A DNA stretch of 64,000 nt from DASRDU01 sp035560235 (GTDB lineage: Bacteria > Acidobacteriota > Blastocatellia > RBC074). Positions 47,159 to 56,398 of the stretch are shown piece after piece. A program made the translations under genes and the position numbers. The DNA is taken from contig DATMAG010000047.1 of the NCBI GenBank assembly GCA_035560235.1, forward strand, positions 62,001-126,000. Reading direction: 5' to 3'. The stretch's first letter is position 1. The number at the start of each line of letters is the position of its first letter. The notes under the pieces are model-generated. The model was not told the DNA's origin. It was given only the letters and a program-made list of their open reading frames with translations, and did not search any database.

Positions 47159-48475
47159 ATGGACATCCTCCACACCATCCTGCGCCTTTTCACAGCGTAT
47201 GGTTACGTGATCGTTTTCCTTGGCGTGATGCTCGAAAACGCCGGGCTGCCGGTGCCGGGCGAAACGATTCTGCTGGCTGCCGGATTCTTTGCCTCTCAGC
47301 ATCACTTCTCAGCGACAGCGGTCATCATCACCGCGATGACCGGCGCAATCATCGGCGACAATCTGGGATACCTGGCGGGGCGGCGGCTCGGACGCGGCTT
47401 TGCGGAAAGGTACGGGCGCTACGTTTTTCTGACCGCCGAGCGCCTCAGAGCTGGCGAGGAATTTTTTGAGCGGCACGGTGACAAGACGATTCTGATTGCG
47501 CGTTTCGTCTCGGGCCTGCGCGTCTTTGCGGCGTTCTTTGCCGGAATGTCGCACATGCGCTGGCGCATTTTTTTCATCTTCAATGCGGCGGGCGCGGTGC
47601 TGTGGGCGACAGTGATCACGCTGGTTGGATACTTCTTCGGCCACAGCTGGGAGCTGATTGAAAGGATTCTGGGCCGGGCCGGGCTGTTTCTGCTCAGCAT
47701 CATCGTGATGTGGGGCGCGCTTGAAGCGCTGCGCCGGTTTCAGCAGCAGGCAGCGGCTGAAGGCGCCGAACACATTCTGGCCAGACTGCCAGTGATCGAG
47801 CGGCGCGAAGCGGCGCTGGTGATGTTCAATCTCATGCTGATTGCCTCGTTCGTCTGGATGAGCCGGATTGTTGCCCGGGATCACGATCAGCAGTTTGACG
47901 AAACGATTCTCCGCCGGGTTCACAGTCACGCCAGTCCCTGGCTTGACTGGCTGATGCTCGTCATCACGCAACTGGGCAGCTCAGGTTTTCTGCTGGCAGC
48001 CGGGCTGGCCGTTGCGGTCTTCTTCTTTCGGCGCTATGGCCGTCGCCGCGAAGCTGTGGCCATGCTGCTTGCGGTCGGGCTGGCGCAGCTGCTCAATCAG
48101 CTCTGCAAATACAGCTTTCAGCGCCCGCGCCCGCACCTCTGGGACACGCGCCTTGTGCTTCACTCTTACAGCTTTCCGAGCGGCCACGCGATGGTTTCGA
48201 TGGCCGTGTACGGCAGCGCGGCCCTGCTGCTCAGTTATGCCTTCCCGCGCTGGCGGTGGATCTTTCGCGGCGCGGCGACAGCGCTGGTGCTGCTGATCGG
48301 CCTGAGCCGCGTCTATCTGGGCGTTCACTGGCCGTCGGATGTGCTGGCCGGATTTGCTGCCGGACTGGTCATTATGTTCGTCATCGTCTGGTGGCATTCA
48401 CGCGACCTGTCGCCCTTTGCGGCTCATCACGCCCACGCCGAGGTTCCGGTTGAAGCGGCTGGCAATCAGCCATAA
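47159..48475 (+). CDS. DedA-family protein fused to PAP2 phosphatase
   Basis: The 438-residue membrane protein has two domains. DedA (about 1-205) shows ENAGLPVPGETILLAAG, AIIGDNLGYLAGRRLGRG and RFVSGLRVFAAFFAGMSH, the set of DedA/undecaprenyl-phosphate flippase residues. PAP2 (about 230-430) has all three phosphatase motifs: KYSFQRPRP, YSFPSGHAMVS and SRVYLGVHWPSD. Both halves act on polyprenyl or phosphatidyl phosphates, so the fusion may combine lipid carrier recycling with dephosphorylation. It follows the SDR gene across a palindrome. Confidence 0.92.
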   Translation: MDILHTILRLFTAYGYVIVFLGVMLENAGLPVPGETILLAAGFFASQHHFSATAVIITAMTGAIIGDNLGYLAGRRLGRGFAERYGRYVFLTAERLRAGEEFFERHGDKTILIARFVSGLRVFAAFFAGMSHMRWRIFFIFNAAGAVLWATVITLVGYFFGHSWELIERILGRAGLFLLSIIVMWGALEALRRFQQQAAAEGAEHILARLPVIERREAALVMFNLMLIASFVWMSRIVARDHDQQFDETILRRVHSHASPWLDWLMLVITQLGSSGFLLAAGLAVAVFFFRRYGRRREAVAMLLAVGLAQLLNQLCKYSFQRPRPHLWDTRLVLHSYSFPSGHAMVSMAVYGSAALLLSYAFPRWRWIFRGAATALVLLIGLSRVYLGVHWPSDVLAGFAAGLVIMFVIVWWHSRDLSPFAAHHAHAEVPVEAAGNQP

Positions 48476-48532
48476 TCAGGCCTTATCATTCTCCTGGTTT
48501 TCCCTGTCAGAATTCCCCCTGCTGGAAGAGTG

Positions 48533-49060
48533 ATGCAGAAAGCCATCTCCAACCGACCGCGCGAAATCTGGCTGATGATCAGCCATCGCACCATCTCTGG
48601 CCGCCACCTGACAGTTGAAGCAGCGATTCACACGCTGACCGCGCAGATCGGCGTCGCCGCCTTCGAGGCCGCGCTTGCGCTCGATACGCTGGGCTGGTTT
48701 TTCGGACTGCCCAGGGTGACGACCGCCGGATACTGGGCGCTGATGACTGCGACAGGGACTTTGACGCTGGCCTCCTTTGCCGGATTCGTGGCGCGCCGCC
48801 GACAGCGGCGGCAGCCGGACAGATCAACGGAGGCCGAAGCGGCCATCCGCAGGCACGCCCTGCTCGGAACATTCTTTTATGTGCTGCTGGTTATGCTCAC
48901 CTGGTGGCGGGCAGAGCTTCAGGCCCTGACGGGTGAGCTGATCGCGGTAAGCGGAATCTACCTGATCGTGCTTTTCATCGCCTCGCTGCTGCTGATCTTT
49001 CAGGTCTGGCTCGGCGGCGAAGTGGCTGTGCGCTCAGGCGTGCCGCAGCCGAAAGGCTAA
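48533..49060 (+). CDS. Small four-helix membrane protein
   Basis: The 175-residue protein has about four membrane helices (near 35-55, 62-82, 105-125, 133-160) including TGTLTLASFAGFVARRR and GIYLIVLFIASLLLIFQVWL. It resembles DUF2231-like membrane proteins only weakly, so I leave the family open. GGAAGAG precedes the start. It lies 57 bases after the DedA-PAP2 gene, probably the last gene of that operon, and is convergent with the permease. Confidence 0.65.
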   Translation: MQKAISNRPREIWLMISHRTISGRHLTVEAAIHTLTAQIGVAAFEAALALDTLGWFFGLPRVTTAGYWALMTATGTLTLASFAGFVARRRQRRQPDRSTEAEAAIRRHALLGTFFYVLLVMLTWWRAELQALTGELIAVSGIYLIVLFIASLLLIFQVWLGGEVAVRSGVPQPKG

Positions 49061-49065
49061 AGCGC

Positions 49066-50403
49066 TCATTCCGCCCCCAGCCAGACATAACGCAGCACAA
49101 AGAGTGCCGCGAGCAGATAGACCAGCGGACTCGCTTCGCGCCCGCGCCCGGTCAGCAGCTTGAGCAGCGGATAGAAAATAAAGCCGAGCGCCAGCCCGTT
49201 CGCAATCGAAAACGTCAGCGGCATTGCGAGCATCGTCAGCAGCGCCGGAATCGCTTCGGTCACGTCATCCCACCTGATTGAAACCACCGACCGCATCATC
49301 AGCGCGCCGACAATAATCAGCGCCGGAGCAGTCGCTATCGGCGGAATCGCTCCGGCCAGCGGCGAAAGAAAAGTCGCCAGCATAAATAGAAACGCCACGA
49401 CCACCGCGACCAGTCCCGTACGCCCGCCTTCGCTCACGCCCGTCGCGCTTTCGATGTAAGTCACTACCGTCGAAGTGCCGAACAGCGAGCCGACAATCGT
49501 CGCAATCGAATCGGCCAGCAATGCGCGATTGATGCGCGGCATGCGCCCTTCGGCATCGAGATAACCGGCCTGCTGCGCCAGCCCCATCATCGAGCCGATG
49601 CAGTCGAACATATCCACAAACAAAAAAACAAAGACCACATCGAGCAGCCCCAGCCGCAGCGCTGCGCGAACATCGAGTTGCAGAAAAGTCTCGCGCCAGT
49701 TCGGCACGTCAACCACGCTCACCGGCAGTTTCGACAACCCAAGCGCAACTGACGCGACCGTGACCGCCGCAATGCCGATGATGATGGCCGTCTTGTAACC
49801 CCGCGCCAGCAGCGCGCCCGTTATCAGCAGCCCGCCGAGCGCCAGCGCGACCGGCTTTGAAACGACGTGGCCGAGCGTGACGTAAGTCGCAGGCGAAGCC
49901 ACAATCACCCCGGCATTTTTCAGCCCGATGAAAGCGATGAACAGCCCGATGCCCGCCGCCACTGCGGTTTTCATCGTCAGCGGAATCGCATCCACAATCA
50001 GCGCCCGAATCCGCGCCATCGTCAGAATCACAAAGACCACGCCGGAAATGAAAACCGCGCCGAGCGCCACGCGCCAGTCGTGACCGAGCGCCCTGACGAC
50101 CGTGTAAGTGAAATAAGCGTTCAGCCCCATCCCCGGCGCGAGCGCAAACGGGTAATTCGCCACCAGTCCCATCAGCAGCGACCCGACCGCCGCCGCCACG
50201 CAGGTTGCAAACAACGCCCCTGAAAACGGCACGCCCGCTTCGCGCAGAATCGAAGGATTGACAAAGATGATGTAGGCCATCGTCAGAAACGTCGTCACTC
50301 CGGCAGCAATTTCGCTGCGAATGGTGACGCCGTGTCGTGACAAGCCGAAAAACCGATCAAGTGAGCGCGCAGGGCCTGACGGTGAACTCTCAACGCTGGG
50401 CAT
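49066..50403 (-). CDS. NCS2-family purine permease (AzgA type)
   Basis: The protein has about 13 membrane helices and the AzgA-like N-terminus GVTIRSEIAAGVTTFLTMAY, NPSILREAGVPFSGALFATC, GMGLNAYFTY and GTSTVVTYIESATGVSEGG. It should import hypoxanthine, guanine or adenine with protons. ATG 50403 gives 445 residues; the longer frame from 50472 overlaps the leader of the divergent gene. No purine gene is adjacent and no riboswitch is evident upstream. Confidence 0.92.
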   Translation of the reverse strand: MPSVESSPSGPARSLDRFFGLSRHGVTIRSEIAAGVTTFLTMAYIIFVNPSILREAGVPFSGALFATCVAAAVGSLLMGLVANYPFALAPGMGLNAYFTYTVVRALGHDWRVALGAVFISGVVFVILTMARIRALIVDAIPLTMKTAVAAGIGLFIAFIGLKNAGVIVASPATYVTLGHVVSKPVALALGGLLITGALLARGYKTAIIIGIAAVTVASVALGLSKLPVSVVDVPNWRETFLQLDVRAALRLGLLDVVFVFLFVDMFDCIGSMMGLAQQAGYLDAEGRMPRINRALLADSIATIVGSLFGTSTVVTYIESATGVSEGGRTGLVAVVVAFLFMLATFLSPLAGAIPPIATAPALIIVGALMMRSVVSIRWDDVTEAIPALLTMLAMPLTFSIANGLALGFIFYPLLKLLTGRGREASPLVYLLAALFVLRYVWLGAE

Positions 50404-50522
50404 GGTGGTTCGACTTAATGTGAATTTGGTTTTGATCCGCTGTATAAACCCGCCAGCGGATGATAAAGTCACGCTTCCACATCCACAAGGTTTTCACCAC
50501 ACCACAATCGGAGGACTTCACC

Positions 50523-53147
50523 GTGCTGCACGTCAGAAAACTTGTCGCACTCATTCTCACATTCGCGCTGACTGTTCCCGCCTTTGCGCAGCAGGCGCGC
50601 CCCGCCAGAACGCAGACGCCCGAAGGCAGCGAGCGCAAACTGCCCGGACAAATGACCACCGGCACGCTGCTGCCGAACGGCTGGACGCTGACGCCCGAAG
50701 GCAGACAGATTCCGACAAGCGACCTGCCGATGAATATGGAGATCAGCCCGGACAAGCGCTGGCTGCTCGTGACCACCAACGGCAACGGCGATCAGACGAT
50801 TGAAGTGATTGACCTGACCACTGAGCGCAGCGTGCAAAGAGTGACGGTGAAAAAATCGTGGCTCGGCCTGGCCTTCGCCCCCGATGGCAAAAAGTTTTTT
50901 GTCTCAGGCGGCGATGACAACGAAGTGCTGGTCTTTGACTTCGCTGATGGTCAGGCGACTGAAGCGGGCAGAATCATGCTCGGCAGCAGCGAATATCACG
51001 CGCTCAATGAACGTCAGCGCGAAGAAGCGCGCCGCAACGGGCGCGGTGAATTTGCCTTCCCTGCCGGAATCGCCGTCACCCCCGATGGCAAACGTCTGTA
51101 TGTGGCCGAAAACCTGACGCACAAGGTCGCGGTCGTTGACCTCACGAACAATCAGGTCATCACCAAAATCAGCGTTGGCGATTACCCGTATGACTGCACG
51201 ATCTCAAATGACGGCAGGCGCGTTTACGTCAGCAACTGGGGCGCGCGCAGCGTGGCAGTCATTGATCCGGCGACGAATCAGGTGATCGGCAACATTCAGA
51301 CCGGCGATCACCCGAACGATCTGGAACTGACGCGCAACGGCAGAACGCTCTATGTCGCCAACGCCAACAGCAACACCGTCTCGGTCATTGACACCGCGCA
51401 GATGAAAGAGATTGAAGCCATCTCAACCGCGCTGCATCCGAAATCGCCCATCGGCAGCACGCCCAACGCCGTCGCGCTCTCGCCCGATGAAAAGACGCTC
51501 TACGTTGCCAACGCCGACAACAACAACGTGGCGCTTGTTGATGTCAGCCGACGCGGCGCAAGCAGAATCAAGGGCTTCATTCCAGTCGGCTGGTATCCGA
51601 CTTCGGTGCGCGCCGGGCGTGATGGCCGACGCATCTTCGTGGCCAACGGCAAAGGCGTCGCGTCAGCCGCCAATCCTCAGGGGCCGACGCCGCTCAAAGG
51701 CCGCACCGATCAGTACATCGGCAGCCTGCTCAAAGGCACGGTTTCGCTGATTGACCTGCCGAACAATTCCAGGCTGACTCAACTCACGCGCCGCGTTTAT
51801 GCCAATTCGCCTTACACCGATGAACTGCTCAGGGCAGCGCGCGCGCCGCGTGAAAAAACGGCCATTCCCGTGCGCATCGGCGATCCGTCGCCGATCAAAC
51901 ACGTCATCTATGTCATCAAGGAAAACCGCACTTACGATCAGATCCTGGGTGATATGAAGGAAGGCAACGGCGACCCGAACCTGTGCCTGTTTGGCGAAGA
52001 GATCACGCCCAATCAGCACGCGATTGCGCGACAGTTTGTGCTGCTCGACAACTTTTATGTTGATGCCGAGGTTTCAGCCGACGGCCACAACTGGTCAACG
52101 GCGGCTTACGCGACCGATTACGTTGAAAAGACCTGGCCGACGAACTATTCGCGGCGCGGGCGCACTTACGATTACGAAGGCAGCAAGAAGATTTCGCGTC
52201 CGACCGCCGGTTACATCTGGGATTACTGCCAGCGCGCCGGAGTGAGTTATCGCAGTTACGGTGAATTTGTCGGCGTGCGCGATGTCAAAGTCGGCGGCGG
52301 TGGCGGCGGCGAAACCGAAACCGCCGAAAGCGCAAAGGCGCGCCGCGAGAATTTCACTTACGAAACCGCGCTCGAGGGCCACTTCAGCCCGACCTTTCCG
52401 GCCTGGGATCTGAACATTCCTGATAACAAACGCATTGACGCGTGGCTTGAAGAGTTCCGCGCTTATGAACAGAACGGCCAGTTGCCGCAGTTTCAGATCG
52501 TGCGCATCGGCGGCGACCACACGCAGGGCACGCGCGCCGGTGCGCTCACGCCCCGCGCTTACGTGGCTGAAAACGATCTTGCCGTCGGTCGCCTGGTCGA
52601 AGCCGTCTCGAACAGCGAACGATACTGGAAGGACACAGCCATCTTCATCATCGAAGACGACGCGCAGAACGGCCCCGATCACGTTGACGCGCACCGTTCG
52701 ATTGCCTTCGTCGTCAGCGCGTATACCAAACGCCGCTTCGTTGATTCGACGATGTACACGACCTCCGGCATGCTGCGCACGATGGAACTGATTCTCGGCC
52801 TGCCGCCGATGAGCCAGTACGACGCCGCCGCCACACCGATGTTCAATTCGTTCACTGACAAGGCTGACCTGACGCCTTACAAACACATCCCGGCCCGCGT
52901 TGATCTGACTGAAAGAAATCCCGAAAACGCTCCGGGCGCGCAGCGTTCAGCGCAGATGGATTTCAGCAAAGAGGACGCCGCGCCCGACATCGAATTCAAT
53001 GAAATCATCTGGAAGTCAGTGCGCGGCGCGCATTCGCAGATGCCCGCCCCCGTGCGCAGCGCCTTCGTTCGCGTCATCGAAGACGACGATGATGACAGGG
53101 AAAAGGAAGAACGCCAGGAAAAACGCCGGGTGCGCAGCAGAAGATAA
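50523..53147 (+). CDS. Exported YVTN beta-propeller / phosphoesterase fusion
   Basis: GTG 50523 follows GGAGG and starts a signal peptide (VRKLVALILTFALTVPAFAQ). A YncE-like propeller follows (about 60-430), with repeats such as VTPDGKRLYVAENLTHKVAV and LSPDEKTLYVANADNNNVAL. The C-terminal AcpA-like alkaline-phosphatase-superfamily domain (about 445-820) has HVIYVIKENRTYDQILGDM, VSADGHNWS and AIFIIEDDAQNGPDHVDAHR, which carry metal ligands. The arrangement is known in Acidobacteria and Planctomycetes. The natural phosphoester substrate is unknown. Confidence 0.92.
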   Translation: MLHVRKLVALILTFALTVPAFAQQARPARTQTPEGSERKLPGQMTTGTLLPNGWTLTPEGRQIPTSDLPMNMEISPDKRWLLVTTNGNGDQTIEVIDLTTERSVQRVTVKKSWLGLAFAPDGKKFFVSGGDDNEVLVFDFADGQATEAGRIMLGSSEYHALNERQREEARRNGRGEFAFPAGIAVTPDGKRLYVAENLTHKVAVVDLTNNQVITKISVGDYPYDCTISNDGRRVYVSNWGARSVAVIDPATNQVIGNIQTGDHPNDLELTRNGRTLYVANANSNTVSVIDTAQMKEIEAISTALHPKSPIGSTPNAVALSPDEKTLYVANADNNNVALVDVSRRGASRIKGFIPVGWYPTSVRAGRDGRRIFVANGKGVASAANPQGPTPLKGRTDQYIGSLLKGTVSLIDLPNNSRLTQLTRRVYANSPYTDELLRAARAPREKTAIPVRIGDPSPIKHVIYVIKENRTYDQILGDMKEGNGDPNLCLFGEEITPNQHAIARQFVLLDNFYVDAEVSADGHNWSTAAYATDYVEKTWPTNYSRRGRTYDYEGSKKISRPTAGYIWDYCQRAGVSYRSYGEFVGVRDVKVGGGGGGETETAESAKARRENFTYETALEGHFSPTFPAWDLNIPDNKRIDAWLEEFRAYEQNGQLPQFQIVRIGGDHTQGTRAGALTPRAYVAENDLAVGRLVEAVSNSERYWKDTAIFIIEDDAQNGPDHVDAHRSIAFVVSAYTKRRFVDSTMYTTSGMLRTMELILGLPPMSQYDAAATPMFNSFTDKADLTPYKHIPARVDLTERNPENAPGAQRSAQMDFSKEDAAPDIEFNEIIWKSVRGAHSQMPAPVRSAFVRVIEDDDDDREKEERQEKRRVRSRR

Positions 53148-53164
53148 TCATCACGATAAAACAA

Positions 53165-53238
53165 CTGATTCCTGACGCCCGAACCCTGATTCCTGTTTTT
53201 TCAGAAAAAGGAATCAGGGTTCAGGTGTCAGGAATCAG
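53165..53238. repeat. Palindromic intergenic repeat (GGAATCAGGGTTCAGG words)
   Basis: CTGATTCCTGACGCCCGAAC onwards to 53200 is matched by its near-complement to 53238, with two or three mismatches over ~35 bases. Words repeat inside each arm. It begins 17 bases after the phosphoesterase stop and could terminate it. Confidence 0.8.
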
Positions 53239-53283
53239 ACGACGTCAGAATTATCCGGCATCTGTCAGGTTTCGCTTTCAGCT

Positions 53284-53297
53284 TTGCAATTGTGCAA
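53284..53297 (+). promoter_or_regulatory. Palindromic site upstream of the sigma-54 promoter
   Basis: TTGCAATTGTGCAA is a dyad (TTGCA / TGCAA around ATTG) about 50 bases upstream of the -24 box, within the distance used by sigma-54 activators. It could be an activator or IHF-independent operator site, and nothing beyond the symmetry supports this. Confidence 0.4.
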
Positions 53298-53332
53298 TTG
53301 AGGTAAAGCCGCCTTTTGTCGTGCCATTCAAC

Positions 53333-53348
53333 TGGCATCGCGCTTGCT
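53333..53348 (+). promoter_or_regulatory. Sigma-54 (-24/-12) promoter of the serine protease gene
   Basis: TGGCATCGCGCTTGCT has TGGCA and TTGCT with the exact ten-base spacing between the invariant GG and GC. It predicts transcription from about 53359, 45 bases before the ATG. Two full sigma-54 activators are encoded in this window. Confidence 0.7.
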
Positions 53349-53403
53349 CTCCTGAAGCAGTGAATGCTGCCGTTGCAGCGCATCACCGCAAAGGAGAGTT
53401 TTT

Positions 53404-54558
53404 ATGCCAGCCTCACTTTACAGATTTATTCTGCCCGTTCTTTGTCTGTGCGCGCTGACTGTGAACGCACAGACGCAGCCGCCTGTGCCGCCTGAAGCAT
53501 TGTCGGTGCGTGTGGCAAAACTGGTGGCTCCGTCAGTCGTCATCATCAAAACCGGGACGGGCGGCGCAATCACCGCGCAGGGAACCGGCGTCATTGTCCG
53601 CGAGGACGGAATGATTCTGACGGCTTATCACGTCATCAAAAATGCCGCGCAGGTGCAGGTCGTGCTGAAGGACGGCGAAACCTATGACCGCGTCGAACTG
53701 CTCGGTGTGGATGAGCGCCGCGATGTGGCCGCCATCAGAATTGATGTGCCGAACCTGCGCGCCATCAAAATCCGCGCCGTCACCGATGAACAGATTGGCG
53801 AAAAGGTTTTTGCGCTGGCCAATCCGCTCGGGATGAACTGGACTTTTTCTGACGGGCTGCTGAGCGGGGTCAGGCTGGCCGACGATGTGCCGGGCGCAGG
53901 CAGGGGATTCAGGCTGCTGCAGTTCACCGCTCCGGCCTCAGCGGGTTCAAGCGGCGGCGTGCTCGTGGACAGCGAAGGGCGCGGCATCGGGCTGATCGTC
54001 GGCGGACTCAATGGCGGGCAGAATCTGAATTTCGCTGTCCCGCTCGCGGCAGTCGCAGGTCTGATTGATCATCGCCCCTCGAAGCTTCTCGGCGGCGGCC
54101 TCGCCCTCGGTCAGAAACCACCGGAGAAAGAAAAGATTGAAGACCGCACCGGCAAGGCCGTCGCCGTCGCTGAAGCGAACCGCACCGAACGCATCAAAGA
54201 AGCGCGGCTGATTTTTGTTCAAAGCCGGACTGCGCTGTGCAAGCCGGTGATGCTGCAAAACGAACTGCTGAAAGCTGCCGCGCAGCTTGATGAGTGGCAG
54301 ATCAAAATTGTCGAGGATGTCATGCTGGCGGATATTGTGATCGAGGTTGATTACATGCCGCTGACATTCTTTTACACTTACTCAATCCACGACAAGCGCG
54401 CAGGCCTTGTGCTGGGAGCGGGCCGCGTCACCGCGTGGGACTGCAATCTGGCCGCGCCGGGACTGGCGAAAGGAATCATCAAACATCTCAGGGCTGTTCA
54501 CGCGCCGCCGGAACTGAAAAAACCAGCGCAGAAAGCGCAGCCGCAAAAACCACAATAA
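53404..54558 (+). CDS. Exported trypsin-like serine protease
   Basis: A signal peptide (FILPVLCLCALTVNAQ) precedes a trypsin-like domain (about 25-225) with catalytic His in ILTAYHVIK, Asp in DERRDVAAIRI, and the serine loop APASAGSSGGVLVD. This is the DegP/HtrA-like S1C pattern, but with GSSGG for GNSGG. There is no PDZ domain. The C-terminal ~150 residues include a beta-rich segment (IKIVEDVMLADIVIEVDYMP) of unknown type and a proline-rich end. AAGGAGAG before ATG is strong. A sigma-54 promoter precedes it. Confidence 0.85.
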   Translation: MPASLYRFILPVLCLCALTVNAQTQPPVPPEALSVRVAKLVAPSVVIIKTGTGGAITAQGTGVIVREDGMILTAYHVIKNAAQVQVVLKDGETYDRVELLGVDERRDVAAIRIDVPNLRAIKIRAVTDEQIGEKVFALANPLGMNWTFSDGLLSGVRLADDVPGAGRGFRLLQFTAPASAGSSGGVLVDSEGRGIGLIVGGLNGGQNLNFAVPLAAVAGLIDHRPSKLLGGGLALGQKPPEKEKIEDRTGKAVAVAEANRTERIKEARLIFVQSRTALCKPVMLQNELLKAAAQLDEWQIKIVEDVMLADIVIEVDYMPLTFFYTYSIHDKRAGLVLGAGRVTAWDCNLAAPGLAKGIIKHLRAVHAPPELKKPAQKAQPQKPQ

Positions 54559-54566
54559 ACCTGACA

Positions 54567-56138
54567 ATGAAACGACGTTCATTCCTGAATCATTCGGCCA
54601 GAGCAGGCGGCGGCATGCTGACCGCCTGCCTCATTCCTGCAAGGCGATTTGCTGCGGCCCCGGCCATCATCACTTCTGACACGCTGCGTCCGGTCATCAC
54701 TTCGGGCATTCAGAGCGGAGACATCACCGACAGCCGCGCCATCGTCTGGAGCCGCAGTGATCGCCCGGCGCGAATGATCGTTGAGTACGCGACGACTGAA
54801 TCATTCAGCAACGTGCAGCGCATCACCGGCCCGGCGGCGATTGAATCATCCGATTTCACGGCGCGCGTTGATCTGGCCGGACTGCCTGCGGGGCAGCAGA
54901 TGTTTTATCGCGTCAGCTTTCAGTCGCTCGCTGACAGCAAAGTCTTCAGCGAGCCGGTGACGGGCAGCTTTCGCACTGCGCCGGAGGGCAGGCGCGATGT
55001 GCTCTTTACCTGGGGCGGCGATGTATGCGGGCAGGGCTGGGGCATCAATCCTGATTTCGGCGGGCTGAAAATTTACGAGTCAATGCGGCAACTCAGTCCC
55101 GATTTCTTCATTCACTCCGGCGATACGATTTATGCCGACAACGTGATTCAGGCTGAAGTGAAGCTGGATGACGGCACGATCTGGAAGAACCTGGTCACGC
55201 CCGAAAAGTCAAAGGTCGCGGAAACGCTCGATGAATTTCGCGGCAATCACCGTTACAACCTGCTCGATGAAAACGTGCGGCGATTCAATCAGACGGTGCC
55301 GACGCTCGCGCAGTGGGACGATCATGAAGTGCGCAACAACTGGTATCCGGGGCAGATGCTTGATGACCCGAAATATCAGGTCAAAAGCATTGATCTGCTC
55401 GCCGCGCGCGCGAAGCGGGCCTTTCTTGATTACCTGCCGCTGCGGTTCAATCCCGACGACCCTGAGCGAATTTATCGCGCTTACCGCTACGGCCCGTCGC
55501 TCGAAGTTTTCATGCTCGACGAGCGCAGCTATCGCGGGCCGAATTCGCCAAACAATCAGATGACGATCAATGATGAATCGAAGTTTCTGGCGAGCGCGCA
55601 GGTTGAGTGGCTGAAAGCGCGGCTGGCGGCTTCGCGCGCAACGTGGAAGGTGATTGCGAGCGATATGCCCATCGGCCTTGTTGTGCGCGACGGCAAAACA
55701 AACTTTGAAGCCTTTGCCAACGGCAGCGGCCCGGCGCTTGGGCGCGAGCTTGAACTGGGTGACCTGCTGCGTTTCATCAAACAGCGCAAAATCAGAAACG
55801 TCATCTGGATCACGGCTGACGTGCATTACGCGGCGGCGCATTATTACGATCCGGCAAAGGCGCAGTTCACTGACTTTCTGCCGTTCTGGGAATTTGTCGC
55901 CGGGCCGCTCAACGCGGGCACGTTCGGGCCGGGCGAACTCGACAACACTTTCGGCCCGCAGGTGAAATTCACCGGCATTCCTCCGGGAATGAAGCAGAAT
56001 CGCCCGCCAAGCGCAGGCTTTCAGTTTTTCGGCTCGGTCAGAATTGACGGTAAAACCGAACTGATGACCGTGCAGTTGCACGACCTCAGCGGCACGGTGA
56101 TTTACAAGCTCGACCTGCCGCCTGATAAGAGAAAATAG
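54567..56138 (+). CDS. PhoD-like alkaline phosphatase
   Basis: The 523-residue protein starts with a Tat-type signal (MKRRSFLNHSARAGG, RR-x-F-L). It has the PhoD N-terminal immunoglobulin-like domain (GIQSGDITDSRAIVWSRSD) and a metallophosphatase domain with PDFFIHSGDTIYADN, LAQWDDHEVRNNW and WITADVHYAAAHYYDP. It should be a Ca/Fe-dependent periplasmic or secreted phosphodiesterase/phosphatase. It lies 8 bases past the protease stop, so the two are likely co-transcribed, perhaps under the sigma-54 promoter. Confidence 0.92.
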   Translation: MKRRSFLNHSARAGGGMLTACLIPARRFAAAPAIITSDTLRPVITSGIQSGDITDSRAIVWSRSDRPARMIVEYATTESFSNVQRITGPAAIESSDFTARVDLAGLPAGQQMFYRVSFQSLADSKVFSEPVTGSFRTAPEGRRDVLFTWGGDVCGQGWGINPDFGGLKIYESMRQLSPDFFIHSGDTIYADNVIQAEVKLDDGTIWKNLVTPEKSKVAETLDEFRGNHRYNLLDENVRRFNQTVPTLAQWDDHEVRNNWYPGQMLDDPKYQVKSIDLLAARAKRAFLDYLPLRFNPDDPERIYRAYRYGPSLEVFMLDERSYRGPNSPNNQMTINDESKFLASAQVEWLKARLAASRATWKVIASDMPIGLVVRDGKTNFEAFANGSGPALGRELELGDLLRFIKQRKIRNVIWITADVHYAAAHYYDPAKAQFTDFLPFWEFVAGPLNAGTFGPGELDNTFGPQVKFTGIPPGMKQNRPPSAGFQFFGSVRIDGKTELMTVQLHDLSGTVIYKLDLPPDKRK

Positions 56139-56311
56139 AACGCAGATAAAACTGATGCGGCAGATCAGGGCAGATCAGCCGCAATTCGTCCTGTCAGTTT
56201 CATCCGTGTTCCGCTCTGCCTGACAGAGATGGAACACGGATTCAACGGAACTGCACGGATGAAGACAGACCAGATCCGCGCTGATCTGCCACATCAGTGG
56301 CATCCGCGTTC
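56138..56311. repeat. Long imperfect palindrome (CACGGAT and CAGATCAG words)
   Basis: The left half (56138-56213) and right half (56231-56311) are largely complementary, with GAACGCAGAT at the outer left, GCGTTC at the outer right and CCGTGTTCC/GGAACACGG at the inner ends. CAGATCAG-like words recur in each arm. It begins at the end of the phosphatase gene and fills half of the 359-base gap before the TolB-like gene; the remainder holds only the promoter. Confidence 0.75.
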
Positions 56312-56368
56312 CATTCTGCTTTGAACCTGCCACCGTTCTCATCATCATCTGCGCGTGAAGATGCGCAA

Positions 56369-56398
56369 TTGCCAAGCCGTGCAACTGACGGCTATACT
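56369..56398 (+). promoter_or_regulatory. Candidate sigma-70 promoter of the TolB-like gene
   Basis: TTGCCA (56369-56374) and TATACT (56393-56398) with an 18-base spacer lie 100 bases before the ATG. Confidence 0.55.
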
